From Ceratodon purpureus (taxonomy: Eukaryota; Streptophyta; Bryopsida; Pseudoditrichales; Ditrichaceae): a stretch of 64,000 bases of DNA. The notes under the pieces were generated by a model. It was not told the DNA's origin, ran no database searches, and was given only the letters and a program-made list of their open reading frames with translations. Location of the stretch: positions 72,923,573 through 72,987,572 of the forward strand of contig CM026426.1 in NCBI GenBank assembly GCA_014871385.1. The letters run 5' to 3'. The translations under genes were made by a program, and so were the position numbers. Of the stretch, positions 1 through 11,726 are shown one piece after another; positions within the stretch are counted from its first letter, which is position 1; each line of letters opens with the position of its first letter.

Positions 1-445
1 CGCGGGGAGGGGGAGAGTACATTCTGTACAGAATGTTGAAGTTCGGGAGGGGGGGGAGGTGGGGGCAGGCCGCGAGTGTACGAAGGTGGGTGATGCGACA
101 GCCATGGCCGCGGGCTCTCCGGGGCGGGGAGACCCACAATCTGTACAGAATGTGGGTATTAAGGAGGTGGGGAAGGTGGGAGGAGGCCGCGGGGATGCGA
201 AGGTGGGGGATGCGAAAGCCATGGCCGCGAAGTCTCGGGGGCGGGGAGACCCACATTCTGTACAGAATGTGGGTATTGGGGAGGTGGAGAAGGTGGGGGG
301 AGGCCGTGGGGATGCGAAGGTGGGGGGAGGCCGTGGGGATGCGAAGGTTGAGGATGCGAGAGCCATGGCCGCGGGGATATGGGGCCGGGAGACCCACATT
401 CTGTACAGAATGTGGGGATTGGAGATGGGGGGCAGAGAAGTTTAA
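1..445. repeat. 117-bp minisatellite with embedded perfect palindrome
   Basis: About four tandem units of a G-rich repeat. Each unit carries the palindrome ACATTCTGTACAGAATGT (19-36), which in the units at 250-273 and 393-416 is extended by CCC/GGG to a perfect 24-bp palindrome; the copy at 133-156 has one mismatched pair. Palindrome centres are 117, 117 and 143 bp apart. The last interval is longer because a 27-bp piece near 291-344 is duplicated. Both periods are multiples of three, so open frames run through by periodicity and I do not read them as genes. Confidence 0.85.
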
Positions 446-522
446 CACCTCATGACGATATTATTTGGTTGGATTGCAACTCTTTTTTGGAATCTTATAA
501 TTTGTTTGCGGTCTGTGTTGTA

Positions 523-3500
523 GGAGTTCACAGATCAACTTACTGCGACTGAAGCTGATGGTCCAACTCCTGCAGAAAGTGAGGTAATTTAATCTTATTT
601 GCTTTTTGTATTGAATATTGCAATGTAGATTTAACTTCTTTAAGTTGTTTTGTAAACTAAATTGGTTGATTGACAATGTCTTTTTTCCTATGCATGTAGG
701 TATTCTCAGATGAACCCTTGTCCATCAGTTCCCCGATCACAGTGATCAATGTTTCCGACCTCTCGGATTCATTTGATCAGCCTTATTTATGTAGATGTGA
801 TTATGGAAACCCTATACGTTTAGGTAGTGGACCTCTCGAGCTCCACTCTCCTCCGTACATGCCTACGTCTCCTGTCTATGAGCCAACATCTCCGGGCTAC
901 ATGCCTACTTCTCCACGACTTGGTACCCCACCGATGTCTCCACCTTCTCCTTCCTCGCCTATTAGAGTGAGGAGGCCAGCCCATGTTGTCTTCGCCCTCC
1001 CGGCGATACTACCATGCCTTGTCCAACAGACCAGGCGTTTTTGGAGAAGGCGCCGTCATTGGAACTGTAGACAGGCTAGGGAGTATTATAGCCGTGCTCC
1101 ACGTACATAGTGGCCTATGTACTACTTTCTATGGTTGCTGATGATTGGTTTTCCAGAAGAGATGTATCAGTACAGAAAGCTATTGTTTTATTCTTCTTCA
1201 TAATTGTTTTACTTCTTATGATCCTTGTCTTGGAAAATGTATGACTTCTGGCAGGTAACTCAGACACAGGATATGTTGCCAGCGCCATCTTGTCCTCCTG
1301 ATTTGACGAATGGAGTGGACAGTGAATTGGGACATTGTGTACAGCACATAGTGGACTCCATAGGCGTCATCAACAATCTCTGAATACTTCCAAAGACAAA
1401 GTCGCGTATCCTAGTTCCCCTTTGCAGAATGCTCTTAATGGCAAGAGTGAGACCTCTGGGAGAAATGGGAGTTCAACATTTGGAGCGCAAGTTTGTCAAA
1501 GGTTATAGAGATGGAGACCAAGTCATGTACATTTCCATGTACAACCACGAAGAGAAGACAGCCGATGTCACTGAGGAGACCAAGGCTGAGTGGAGCCCTT
1601 GTTGGCAAAAAGCGAATGATGCTTTCGAAGATGAGCTCTTGGCCGACTCGGATTGGAAGGAGTTTTCTGGGAAGATGTTTTGTGTCTGGGAAGGTAACCA
1701 TCGCCTTGCCGCATGGTACAGACATATCAACAACCATCATAGTGAAGATCTAGCGTGTCACATCTCTGTGCATTGCATTGTTCTTGACCCACGCGGTCAT
1801 GTGGGAAACCTTCTTCATGCCTTGCACGACATCAACTAGTAAGAATTAACTCCCTCTATTTTGTCCACACCTCTTGCACAATGCTTCAACTCGTACTTTA
1901 TGCATTTTATTGACTACCGTCTATTCGTACAGGTCTACAGAAAATGATCATGTAAAGAGTAATCTTCCGGCAAATCTTTTCCGAATTCGCTCCTTCGGTG
2001 TGATGAAATTGGAGGAATTCAAGGATCTCCTCAGACCAGATGAGTATCATTTATCTTTGAACCACAAACCCTCTAATCCATCCTGGTTTACCTTGCCAAC
2101 CAAAGTCTTCATCGCGTTTCTTTATCGTGTAAGCACTTCTTCCTCCCTCTCTCACACTTCCATTCGACAAATGATTTATGTTTGATTGTAAACTTACAAT
2201 TTGATAACTCTGTTTTCCAGAGAGAAATCGCGGCTGCTTCTGACGAAGCTGCATGAGTCTACAAGATGAAAACAGCCACTGAAGACCAAACCGCAACTGA
2301 TGTTTGGGATGCCATGACTGCAGCTTCAAACAACATGGTGGAATCCATTAAGAGAAAGGACTTCACCAAGTACTTGGCAATTGCAAATCCCAAGAACGGT
2401 GACGACTTCTCAATGAAGTGAGACCCTTACCGTGGTTGAGTTCAGTATTTCGTTTGACTACAACATATTTGTATTCATGTTTATAAAGCTTTCTCTACTT
2501 GTTGCAGATTAATCGGCATTTCAGTGACAACAATAAACCTGAGATGTCACTCGATAAGCTTTAGAAAATTGTTCTTGCGGCCGTTGAGTCCAAAAACAAG
2601 GCTCGTTGGTTGAGGTGGTGGAACGCATCTCTGAGTTCCCGAACGTCTTACAGATTTCTACCACCTGAATTCAAGATCACCGATTTCGACCCTTGGTTGA
2701 ACAAGGCCTCATTCTAGGCTGGGGTATAGTTTCTTAAAAAACCTTTTCAATGACATGATCCTTTCTTATCTTCCTGAATTCATCCTCATTGCTAATGATT
2801 TGAATTCTGAATTACAGTTGGAGGAAGCCGTCATCAACGAAGTCGAGGACATATGCAAGGCGGAGAACCTCGTTATCAATTGGAAGGCATTTACTGATGT
2901 CCAACAGCCGGGCGATTATGTGGAGAGTTCATGTATTCTGTTATGGGACAAGGCCTTCCCTACGTTCATTGGAAAGAAGGCTGAGAAGGTCTTCGACGAG
3001 AAGTCCAATTTCGCTAAATTCCCTGGAACCGCTCAAGTTGTCAAGCGGGTTACTTACAGGTACGTTACTTACCTTTATCGGATTCTAATTCCATAATGAG
3101 CTCTCTATATCTTTCTGATACTAACCTTCTACAAATTGGTTTCCTTAGGTACTTCAAGCAAGAGCTTGTTTTGAAGGCGGCCATCAAGGTTCAGCAGCTC
3201 CCTAAGTACTTTAGCGCTTGGACGTCGAGAAGCTCGGACCAGTGTATCTATTCTCCCCAACAGTTGAAAAGGTACAAAGCTCCTCACTTGGAAGCTGGAT
3301 GCTGGTATCTTGATTGCTCTCATGGTTTCACGATTGACTCAGAGGCAGACGTCAAGACTTTAGATGATGGGGGTGAGGTTGTGGTTGAGGACTCTGTGGA
3401 TGATGCAGAAGGTTATGAAGGAGAGCAGGATCAATCTTTTGCTCCTCTACCGAAGTGAGGGAGAGGAAGGCGACTGAAATCTCTGCGTTCTCAGTCAGAG

Positions 3501-5266
3501 GCATCACAGCAAACTGGTGCGGAGTCTTCCGCGCCAGTTGAGAAGGCACGAGAGCCCTCTCCAAGTAATGTCGTTACGAAGCCTTCTCCAACTTCTTCGC
3601 CGGCTCCTTCCTCAATCAGTGCTTCCGAGGTCACTAGAGGTCTCCTTGAGCAAAGGAAGGCCAAGCAGTTTCCGTAGACTACTTCTTCCGCTGGAACTCC
3701 GCTATCCACACAGGTTTATGTCATCAACTCCTCTGTGGATTCGGTTATGCTTCAACACAAGGAGCTCTCAGACATGGGTGGCGATCACGACTGGAACAAG
3801 GCTCTAGACATCATTCGAAAGGTATGATCCGTTGCTTAGTGCTTTCTTTTCAATACGTACATTACTGTAAATCTTATAGTGTCTAACTCTGTTTTCATGG
3901 TTCCTCTAGTTTGGAGCAGGCCGCCAAAATCGAGTTTCTCAACGTTGCAAAGACCAGAATCACTTGGGATTTGACTTGATCATTGCCGACATCCCTGAGA
4001 ATCTTCCCGTCCCTTTGGTGTCCGATCCCCCCGACGTCATTCCACCTTGGAACTCTTGTGATAACGATTATGTGTGAAATATCTTCGAATATGCAAGACA
4101 TTACTTACAGTACAATGGTGCTCTTTGCAAAATCCACAACAACAACCAAGACCTGGCTGCGCATATTTCAGTACAGGCTAAGGACAATGCCTTTGTGCAG
4201 CACCGAGACTGGTGGGGCTTCAATGCACTGGGCTTGGCGCACCCTACGATCCCCGGCTCATTGGTATGTACATCATAATCATTACTTGTCTTTGCATTCT
4301 GCTAAACTTTCATAATATTTACACTCACATATTTTGGTGTCTCGCAGTCTCTTCGCTTCTGGGTGCGCGTCTTCATCCGTGGTGGCCATCCCCCATCGAA
4401 GATCACTTTTCAAACAAAGAAATCCGATGTCGTATACGTGGACCTCCACATTACCGAGAGTGATGCCATTCTCAACGTCATTGATTTGGAATCGCAGCAC
4501 ATGAATGGGGACGTACCATGGAGAGGGCCAAGGGAGAAAGCCCATGAGATGATGCAAAGCATAATTGAAGAGATGTCCAAGCCCGGAGACATAGTCTTTG
4601 AGTGGAAGGCTGCAGCTGGTAATCTTATATAAACCGTTTCTGCATTTCCGTTCCTATGATTTTCTCCAGAGAGTCTCAATTTTTTTTCTTGTGCTACATG
4701 TTTCAGGTGCCTCCATCAAGGCTTGCTAGAGTATTGGTCGTCATATTATAGCTTGTGAGGAGGACGAAGCCATATTCAACGCCCTTCTCAAACCGTATAT
4801 AGCTACGCCATCCGCCATGGGCCCTCCTAAACATCCTAGACCGGCAGCAGTTGAAGAAGCACCTCCAAAGAGAGCAAGACAAGATAAGTACTGTAAGTTC
4901 TACTTTACATTTTCTAAGTTCAGGGCTAGTTCTCTTTGTTTCTTTACCGATTCCATCTTCACCCACTTATTCTTACCACTATCGATTTTCTCTTGCAGAG
5001 TAGTTGCGGCAACACCGCCTCTTAGACCAACACCCGTGTGCATTCCATCGTGGCGTCTTTATTCCAGCCCGATTAAGCCTTATGTACTTCCGGACTACAC
5101 AAAGGGCTTAGCACAAGCGTTTCAATCTGGAGCCCTTACATATGTTCCTAGTTGGCCAACTACTTTTGAACCTAGGGCCCTTGTATTCGTCGATGCAGAG
5201 GCTGTAGAAGGAGATTCAGAGTCATCTAGTTCTGAGAGTGGAAGTAGCGATTGTAGCATGTTGTGA
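523..5266 (+). pseudogene. Multi-exon pseudogene: ParB/Srx-like domain plus degenerate beta-class DNA methyltransferase-like domain
   Basis: About eleven exons can be chained with GT-AG junctions and mostly kept frame: 523-582, about 702-1110, 1256-1837, 1936-2130, 2221-2400, 2512-2722, 2819-3058, 3150-3820, 3911-4264, 4348-4619, 4707-4893 and 4999-5266. The third exon holds a ParB/sulfiredoxin-like segment with the motif WEGNHRLAAW (about 1690-1719). Later exons hold a motif IV-like FDLIIADIP (3970-3996) followed by KPGDIVFEW and GASIKAC-SIGRHIIACEEDEAIF (from 4579, continuing after 4706), which matches the IV-then-I order of beta-class N4/N6 methyltransferases. The catalytic DPPY and FxGxG motifs are both lost, so I infer no methylation activity even before decay. 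In-frame stops: TGA at 1381, 2254, 3456, 4075; TAG at 2562, 2715, 3675, 4727. The 5' end is not identified and the end of the second exon is unclear. The C-terminus is a Ser/Glu-rich acidic tail. Fold assignment is by motif recall only. Confidence 0.6.
856..918 (+). other. Three RNA polymerase II CTD-like heptads
   Basis: Twenty-one codons read YMPTSPV-YEPTSPG-YMPTSPR, three consecutive heptads with the Y-x-P-T-S-P-x pattern of the Rpb1 C-terminal domain. They sit in a Pro/Ser-rich exon of the ParB/methyltransferase-like pseudogene, followed by an Arg-rich stretch. The similarity is visible directly. Mimicry of the CTD is only an inference. Confidence 0.6.
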
Positions 5267-5545
5267 GTTTGAAGGAGGCTTCGGTCTTTCATTGTTTTCA
5301 TCTGATTTGATTTGATTTATTGGAGTTAAATGCATAATCCTTCGTCTACTCTACTGCAAACACCCTAAAGTAGTTATGATTCTCATTTCCAATTCGTATC
5401 CGTGTATGTAAAGAATGAAATGTCACAACTGGAATGCTCAAAATGTAACATGAACAATGAAATGTTACAACTGAAATGCTCAAAAAATATATTGTGCTGT
5501 AATTACTTTCTTAATCATTCAAAATCTCACATTTCCATAGCCATG

Positions 5546-6109
5546 TTACCTAATCTTGGGAGAGATCCAGATACCATCTCTCGGAGAAATTTTCTCTCCT
5601 TCCGGCACATCCAAGACCTGATTCCCATTGGCGAATAGCAATGACCTCAACTGATCTAACTCAACGCAACTAAGTTCTCCAAAGGACGTTGTCTCCAACC
5701 TCTCCTTGTTAATTGGATTTGCAAGTGTCCAAGAACTCCTAAACACACTCCAGTTGATGTTGAACCGATTGACTTCGTATTCGTCCTTCGGACTTCAATG
5801 GCGACCCTCGTACAAAAAGAAATCTTACTTTGCTAGCCGAAGGCATGCGTATTCAGGACTGCTGTCAATCTCACGCTTCCAACTCTTCGACACAGCACGA
5901 GCGTTTTCAACGTCTTCAAACGTGATAACAGTCGGAGGAGTCCAACCCTGCGTTGCACTACTACCTATATGATCCCAGGGGTTAGGCCCATCCGCCATCC
6001 GCTTAAGCAAATCCTGTAAAACCGTTTCAAAGGCAACGACCTCAAATGAATCGCCCATATTTTCAAACAACTCCCTAGCAAGTACAAGCTTAAGTTTTAC
6101 ATAAATCAT
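5546..6109 (-). pseudogene. Uncharacterised pseudogene, weakly F-box-like
   Basis: A single minus-strand frame runs from ATG at 6109 to a TAA near 5549, broken only by TAA and TGA codons around 5790-5825 (after ...YACLRLAK and ...YEGRH). The part AVSKSWKREIDSSPEY resembles the VCKxWR signature after an F-box, but no complete F-box is visible, so the assignment is weak. The frame is otherwise preserved, so decay is recent and by point mutation. It is convergent with the ParB/methyltransferase-like pseudogene, about 280 bp away. The gap holds AT-rich sequence only. Confidence 0.4.
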
Positions 6110-6594
6110 TGAGCTAATACAACTTCAAGGACGTCTGCTAAGGTTTATATAGATTGTTGCTTGACACTTAAGCTAGGAATAGTCTTGACGAAGACAAGCA
6201 GTCTGACTTGGTATACATCTTGGTTTCCGGAGCTCGATTATTGTAGACGAAATTTTAAGACCATTTCTTTTTGCTTGTTTTGAGTTTTCTTATTCCTAGA
6301 ATTATCAATATTATCTAAAAACATCATGCTCGAATACTCGTATCTAGATCCAATAAGGGACCAAATCTCAATTAATGTATGCATGACGTCATCATGACAT
6401 CAGCCCTAATTTGTACCTCTGTAAACAAACGTAAGAAATTCTTAACAGCAAAAACCCTGAATTCCACGGTAATATACTCTTTTCCTAAAAAAAATAACAA
6501 AATCATGCCTTATTTTAGTAAATTTCCACGGTTATAGGGTCTACTTTGCTTTTGAAAATTTGGCTAATTGTCATTTCTGTGCTCTCCATTTTGT

Positions 6595-6633
6595 GCTCTC
6601 CGCTCTCCGCTCTCCGCTCTACGCTCTCCGCTT
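6595..6633. repeat. GCTCTCC short tandem repeat
   Basis: Five to six near-perfect heptamers of GCTCTCC (one unit reads GCTCTAC) precede the pogo relic. The surrounding 6110-6640 stretch is AT-rich with no recognisable gene. Confidence 0.75.
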
Positions 6634-6654
6634 ACATACGAACTTTCCACAATA

Positions 6655-7375
6655 TAGGTCGCCCAAAAAGAATGAAGGAATTGAAGGATCATATTACTCT
6701 AGAGCTGTGTGCTAACATTTCTGGAAGGAGTGGTTCAAGATGGTATTTTTTTACAAACTTGCTCGATAAAGGTGTTTCCTTTAAACTTTTGATCCTAATG
6801 TCTTTCTGCACTGCTACAGCAATAGCACAGCATAGATGACCAAAGACATTTTTACAAACTAGGTAATGTATGAAAATATGAGGATGCATGCACAAAGGAG
6901 GAAAATCTTGCTTTTGTTGGACAACGCTTCTAGCCATCATGCTGAAGGCATCCAAAAAACATTGATTGGTGAGTTTGAGGCATATGTTTTGTCCAATATC
7001 ACCCTTTTATTTTTTTGTAGCAAAATGTTACTTCCGTAGTCCTACCATTGGATCAAGGGGTTATAACTTCTTTGAAATTGCGTTATAAAAGGAAGCTGGT
7101 GGCTTGGACAATAGAGCTACCGATGTGACACAGGATTTGGGATCTAATCATACGGTCGTGTTGCATTCCATGGTATGAATTGTTGGAACATAAAGTGAGC
7201 TTGATGGTGAAATATTTTGTAATGCTTGGAGAATCTTCAATATATTGCCTTGAGATTGGAATGCAGATATCATCAACTTACTAGAAAAGGTGAAGAAAAG
7301 GATAGATGCTGAAATTGGTGAACTTGATAAGCTTATTAGAAGTCTTGATCTTGGCAAATCAAAGGAAGGCAATCC
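6655..7375 (+). pseudogene. Pogo/Tigger (DDE_1) transposase relic, N-terminal and central part
   Basis: Translated pieces in shifting frames match the DDE_1 order seen in pogo/Tigger transposases: KDHITLELCANISG (about 6685), RKILLLLDNASSHHAEGI (about 6898) with the second catalytic Asp region, LSNITLLF, then after a frameshift NVTSVVLPLDQGVITSLKL and RYKRKLVAW (about 7025-7110), then a degraded FCNAWRIFNILP block and LLEKVKKRIDAEIGELDKLI (about 7275-7335). Several frameshifts and stops show it is dead. The expected acidic C-terminal part is missing here and seems to lie at 19270-19494, beyond a large insertion. Confidence 0.75.
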
Positions 7376-8546
7376 CATTCCGTGCAAAATGGGATCACAA
7401 AGAGGCCCCTAAGGTAGCCCGGGTTAGGTGAACTGGCTCCCCAAAGGCCCCTTTGCTGCTAGCACCAGATGCCAGAATTGTTGCCCGCTATAGCACGACG
7501 TGGTATCCGTATTCCTCCGGAAGGCACTTAATTCACACTAAATACCCCCCAAAGTAAACCACTCCGTGTTCGTTCCCACGAAGACCTATAGTTTTCCTCC
7601 TTTTAGATCATAACGGAAATCACCACCCGGATCCAACCGTATTCCGTCTTTCGACCGGTTGGCCTAATCCGGTAGTTTTTGCCTCGTTCCTATTTTCCGG
7701 CTTTTTAGACTAGTGGCCGGTTCCCACTGATCCGTCTATCCTTTCAAGTGGCTGGATTTTCCACCGTCCCGTGACTTAAAGTGGCTGGACACCCCACTGT
7801 TCCTATCTACCACCCGAGAAGTGGAGTAATAATCCTTCCATATGGCGAGGTACCGGTCCGGATAGCTACTCAGTGCCGGTTATGGATACGGAAATCATAC
7901 TACAATGACATCACCTTACGGCTGTACGGCATTCTAACTATATCATCTCCCTTCCGGATTAGTTCGCAGTAGGACATCCGGCTTTTATCCCATCTACAGG
8001 AAGCGACCGGTCCGTTTCCGGATCCCGGTGTACACACGGCCGTCCGGTGTCCTTAAGACTACCAGCCCTGCTGCAGTACGTCTCTCCTTCCCTTCGGACT
8101 CCTTCCGGTACTGGAAACCGTCAACACTCGACGCTTGACACCTCCCCAGTCTTTCCGGGCGCTCTCCAAATTATCCCACTGTTCAACACTCCTCCGGAAC
8201 CCTACTGAAGACAATAGTACCAACAAACCATACGGCAACGGACCCGTCAGCAGCCGGTTGACACAACAAATCCAAAAGTATATTCTCAATTGCAACAACA
8301 AAGCGGCGTACAAAACAAGGCCCCGACCTTGGAAAAACGTCCAGCTTAAATACCAAAACCTATCGATCCTAAAGCGACCAAGTGGCCCACCGAGATCCAG
8401 AATTTCCGGATCTTGGATCCGGGAATCCCGGACCGGTGGCCGCCTTCTATTCCTAGTTACTGCCGCTATCTATCCGGATTGGCAGCCGGGTGCACTGGAG
8501 CCCCATCGTTAGTCGCTGCCATTTTATCTGGTCCTTATCCTAACTT

Positions 8547-10421
8547 CTACTCCTTGTTCTTATCGAACCTTGGGCTGTGCCGAGTTCCATCCATCCGTTC
8601 CTTCTTCTGTAATCCCTTCTTCAGCCTCTTCAGCGAGGGGCCTTCTTCCGGAGTATCACCTGCCGACTGGTCAATGGCCTTCCGGGATCGTCCTGCTTGA
8701 ACCGCCGGAGATGGAGATCGTGTCGCCACCGGAGCTGCGCTGAGATCCACGTGGAGATGTTCCGGAGATCCCTGTACCGGCACAAAGTCTTCCGGTGGTG
8801 GGCCTTGGTCTGGTTCCAAAGGGATGCTTCCGGGGTTAACAGTCTCGATTCCAGCTAGTGTGGGCAAAGTGTGTAAACTGCTCAAGGTGTCCGGGATAGG
8901 ATCCTCCAGCGGCTGTCCTAACTCCGGTTGGACTGACCGGATGGTCGACCGTACCGGAGAGGCTGGAAGTGGCACCTGTGCCGTTTCCCTGGTTGGGGCC
9001 GGTGGTCTGGGCTCCTCTCGATCTGCCGGTGGCTCTGGTGGTCTTGACGGACCGGCCTTGGCGGCACTGATGATATCCACAAGGTTCTTCATCTGCACCC
9101 AAGTGTCCCTCATCACCTGCGTCCGGTCGTGCATGAATTTCACGATCTTCGAGGTTACCGGATCCGGTTGACGGGTCAAGAAGGCTTGGTAAACGGCGCA
9201 CTGATTGGCCACATCCACCGGAAGGGCTAAAGTGGCCTTGACCTCGACGACCGACTGGATGGCATAGGCTGCCCGGTCACGCGCGTCATTGAAATCCTTA
9301 TGGGCATCACGAACCTCCTGCTCGAGCTTGTGAATCCTCTCCCGGTACTGCTCTATCCTGTCGATGTGCTTGGTCTGGAGACCGGCTAAGTCCCGGTGCT
9401 TGCGAAGGATACCCAGGCACTCCTCCAACCGGTCCGAGCCCGTAAGGGCAATTACCTCCTTAGCCAACCGGCCCTCCGTCTGCCTAGTTGACTGTAGGAA
9501 CTGAGCATACGCCGACACCTGCTCCGAAAGGTTGACTAAGTCCTGGCACGGGTCCCCGGTATGCTCCGGTGGTCCGGTGGGTTTGTGGACTTCCGTATTT
9601 AGGGTTCGCTTGGTCGGGCTGGGAGTCCGAGGTGATCCGGACGGCTGTCCCTTCTCCGGGCTAGGACGGGGTCTCTTAGCCGGCGTGGGAGAGACCTCGA
9701 TACAATCTTCATCATCGTCCCGATTGGACACCTCTTCCGGTTCGGCGTACTACTGCAGGATCTTGATTTCATTGTACTCCAGGATCTCCTTAGGGTTCAA
9801 CAGCCCCCGGTGACGGTAGAGGTGAATGAGGAAAGACGGAAGGCAGGTGGCCTGTTTCTTGGTCTTCCGGAGATTGGCTACCTCGCGATCGACTATCCTC
9901 TTTATCATGAGGCCCCAGTCTACAGAGAACTCACCGATCATGGCCCCAATGAAAATGGACTCCCACTTGATGGTTATCCATTTGGGCTTTTCTGGATGGA
10001 AAATAGGGTTCATAAACCCTACTACCGTTGGGGCCTCGAGATCCTTGATGGCATCCAGGTCCCACCCTTCTCTCCGGTCTCCGGACCCCTTGATATACGT
10101 CCACACAAACTCCTGGGCCTCCGGTGCTGAGATCTCTCCAACGTTCTTGAAGCCATACGTATCCCTCCAGTCTTGTGCCGTCCACTGCTCCGGTTCTCCC
10201 CGGATGGTTCCTCGATTTTCGGGGTTCTTGACGAGGATCTCCTGGGCCGGAAGGGAATGTTTCCAACCCCACGCCTTGTCCAATAGGAGCGCACAGCCCA
10301 TGACATCTAAGGCGGCCCGGAGGAGCTCCTTCTCTTCGTCGTCTACCGGCATCAACGGCGTGACCCGTTGTACCCTTACCAACTGTCCTTCCTCCGCCGG
10401 TTCCTTCCCCTTTCTACCCAT
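8547..10421 (-). pseudogene. Gag-like coiled-coil reading frame with one TAG stop
   Basis: One frame of about 620 codons runs from ATG at 10421 (MGRKGKEPAEEG) to a stop at 8547, interrupted only by TAG at 9750-9752 directly after a CAG codon. The first ~220 residues look globular (Trp-rich, with DWRDTYGF and KWITIKWES). The middle (about 9150-9500) is a predicted coiled coil rich in Glu/Arg. The rest is Pro/Ser-rich and ends in a basic tail RLKKGLQKKER. I see no protease, reverse transcriptase or integrase nearby. It resembles a gag-like structural protein of a non-autonomous retroelement, but could be another element protein. DNA from about 7420 to 10980, coding and non-coding, is unusually rich in CCGG-containing words, which marks it as a distinct unit whose ends I could not fix. 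Confidence 0.5.
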
Positions 10422-10624
10422 TCTGCTAAGTCCTCCTCACCGTCACTCCGGTAACACCTGCACGCACGATCCTCACCACAATCCCTCACCTAACGGAAAC
10501 ACTTCCGTCTTACCGTCTCTCTCTCCTACCGTCCAACCCTAACTGCGCCCTTCGCCGTGGAACACAAGGATCCAGCGCGCCACAAAATGACAAAAGAAAG
10601 GAGGAGCACGGATGCTCTTCCTCC

Positions 10625-10631
10625 TTTTATA
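10625..10631 (-). promoter_or_regulatory. TATA box upstream of the gag-like frame
   Basis: On the minus strand this reads TATAAAA within GGTATAAAAGG, about 200 bp upstream of the ATG at 10421, a normal position for a pol II core promoter with a short leader. Confidence 0.5.
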
Positions 10632-10962
10632 CCTGTCCTCACTCCCGCCCGTTCGTAGCTCATCATGACGGACGGTCGTAGCCTTTCATCATTGGACGGT
10701 CGCGACCGGCGGCGCTTTAATGGTCGCAGCCATTCTTCCCGCGTGCATCGTATCCTTCGGTGGTTACCCTTAAGTCTGCGGTGTCAGGGTTCCGTCACAT
10801 GGACGGTGCTTCGTCTCCTGCACCCCAGACGACCGGATCTCACCCGGCTGACCTTCTGGTTCTCTTATTTATTCGGCCAACCGTCTTAACCGGTTGTTTC
10901 GCTTATCTAAGTAGTACTTCCGTATTCCTAACACAAAATTTTTAAATTTTTATCATTTTCCT

Positions 10963-10982
10963 ACCGGAATTAGTATTCCGGT
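10963..10982. repeat. Stem-loop at the right edge of the CCGG-rich unit
   Basis: ACCGGAAT and ATTCCGGT pair as a perfect 8-bp stem around a TAGT loop. It lies where the CCGG-rich sequence ends. Confidence 0.5.
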
Positions 10983-11726
10983 GTGCCAACCGTGGAAATC
11001 ACTTTCCACACCCGCAGAGTTAAGAGGGCGTCTTTATGGTGTCGGGATGAGGTTGCGAGGCATCGAGGTGTGCCTAGTGGCGCCAAGGCGGCTCCGTTGT
11101 CTGGTGAACCGCGACTCCATGCATTTCTCCACCTTGAAGCTTGAGTCAAAGGAGAGCAATCACATGATTCATGGAATGAGGGGTGGATGGTGCCAACTGT
11201 TTTGGCGTTTAGAAGTTTGCTGCCACAACGGTAAGAAGCGTGAAGCTTGGCCGCGAGTAGGTTGGTCTCCCCACCTACGAAAACCTCAAGCGAATTTGGG
11301 TGTGTAGAATTTGAGTGTTGCAGAACTGAAGACCCCATTCTAAGGTAGAATCTAAGGAATTCGAGGTTGAGAGTAACAACTAAAATTGTAAGCGGTTTCT
11401 TTGCAAATGTCCGGTGGCAGCAATTTTGAATTCGAGCAAGAAGCATTAGAAGGGTGTTCTTGTAATTCTTGCTGCGGTGGACTCAAATTATATTGTGAGT
11501 GATGTTTTCTCTATGATGAATTCTGGTCGTGATCCACAGTACTAGGGTACATGATGCTCTTCATTTCATTTTGTAATTTCCATGAAGGCCTATGGTATAG
11601 GGTTTGGTTGTTGACAACTCTAGAGTTTTGGGTACTTCGCAATCATAAGAACAGTTTTCTTCATATTTGCAGTCCGTACAGAGCCATTGAGAGCTTCAAG
11701 CACTTTTTTGGATTTCTTGACTCACG

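Noticed and set aside
33..455. Two overlapping 130-140-codon frames in the minisatellite
   Set aside because: The repeat periods are multiples of three, so any frame without a stop in one unit stays open.
3456..3458. TGA at 3456 as the true end of a shorter gene
   Set aside because: The frame continues as Ser/Pro-rich coding-like sequence up to a splice donor near 3821, and the stop fits a CGA-to-TGA change like the others.
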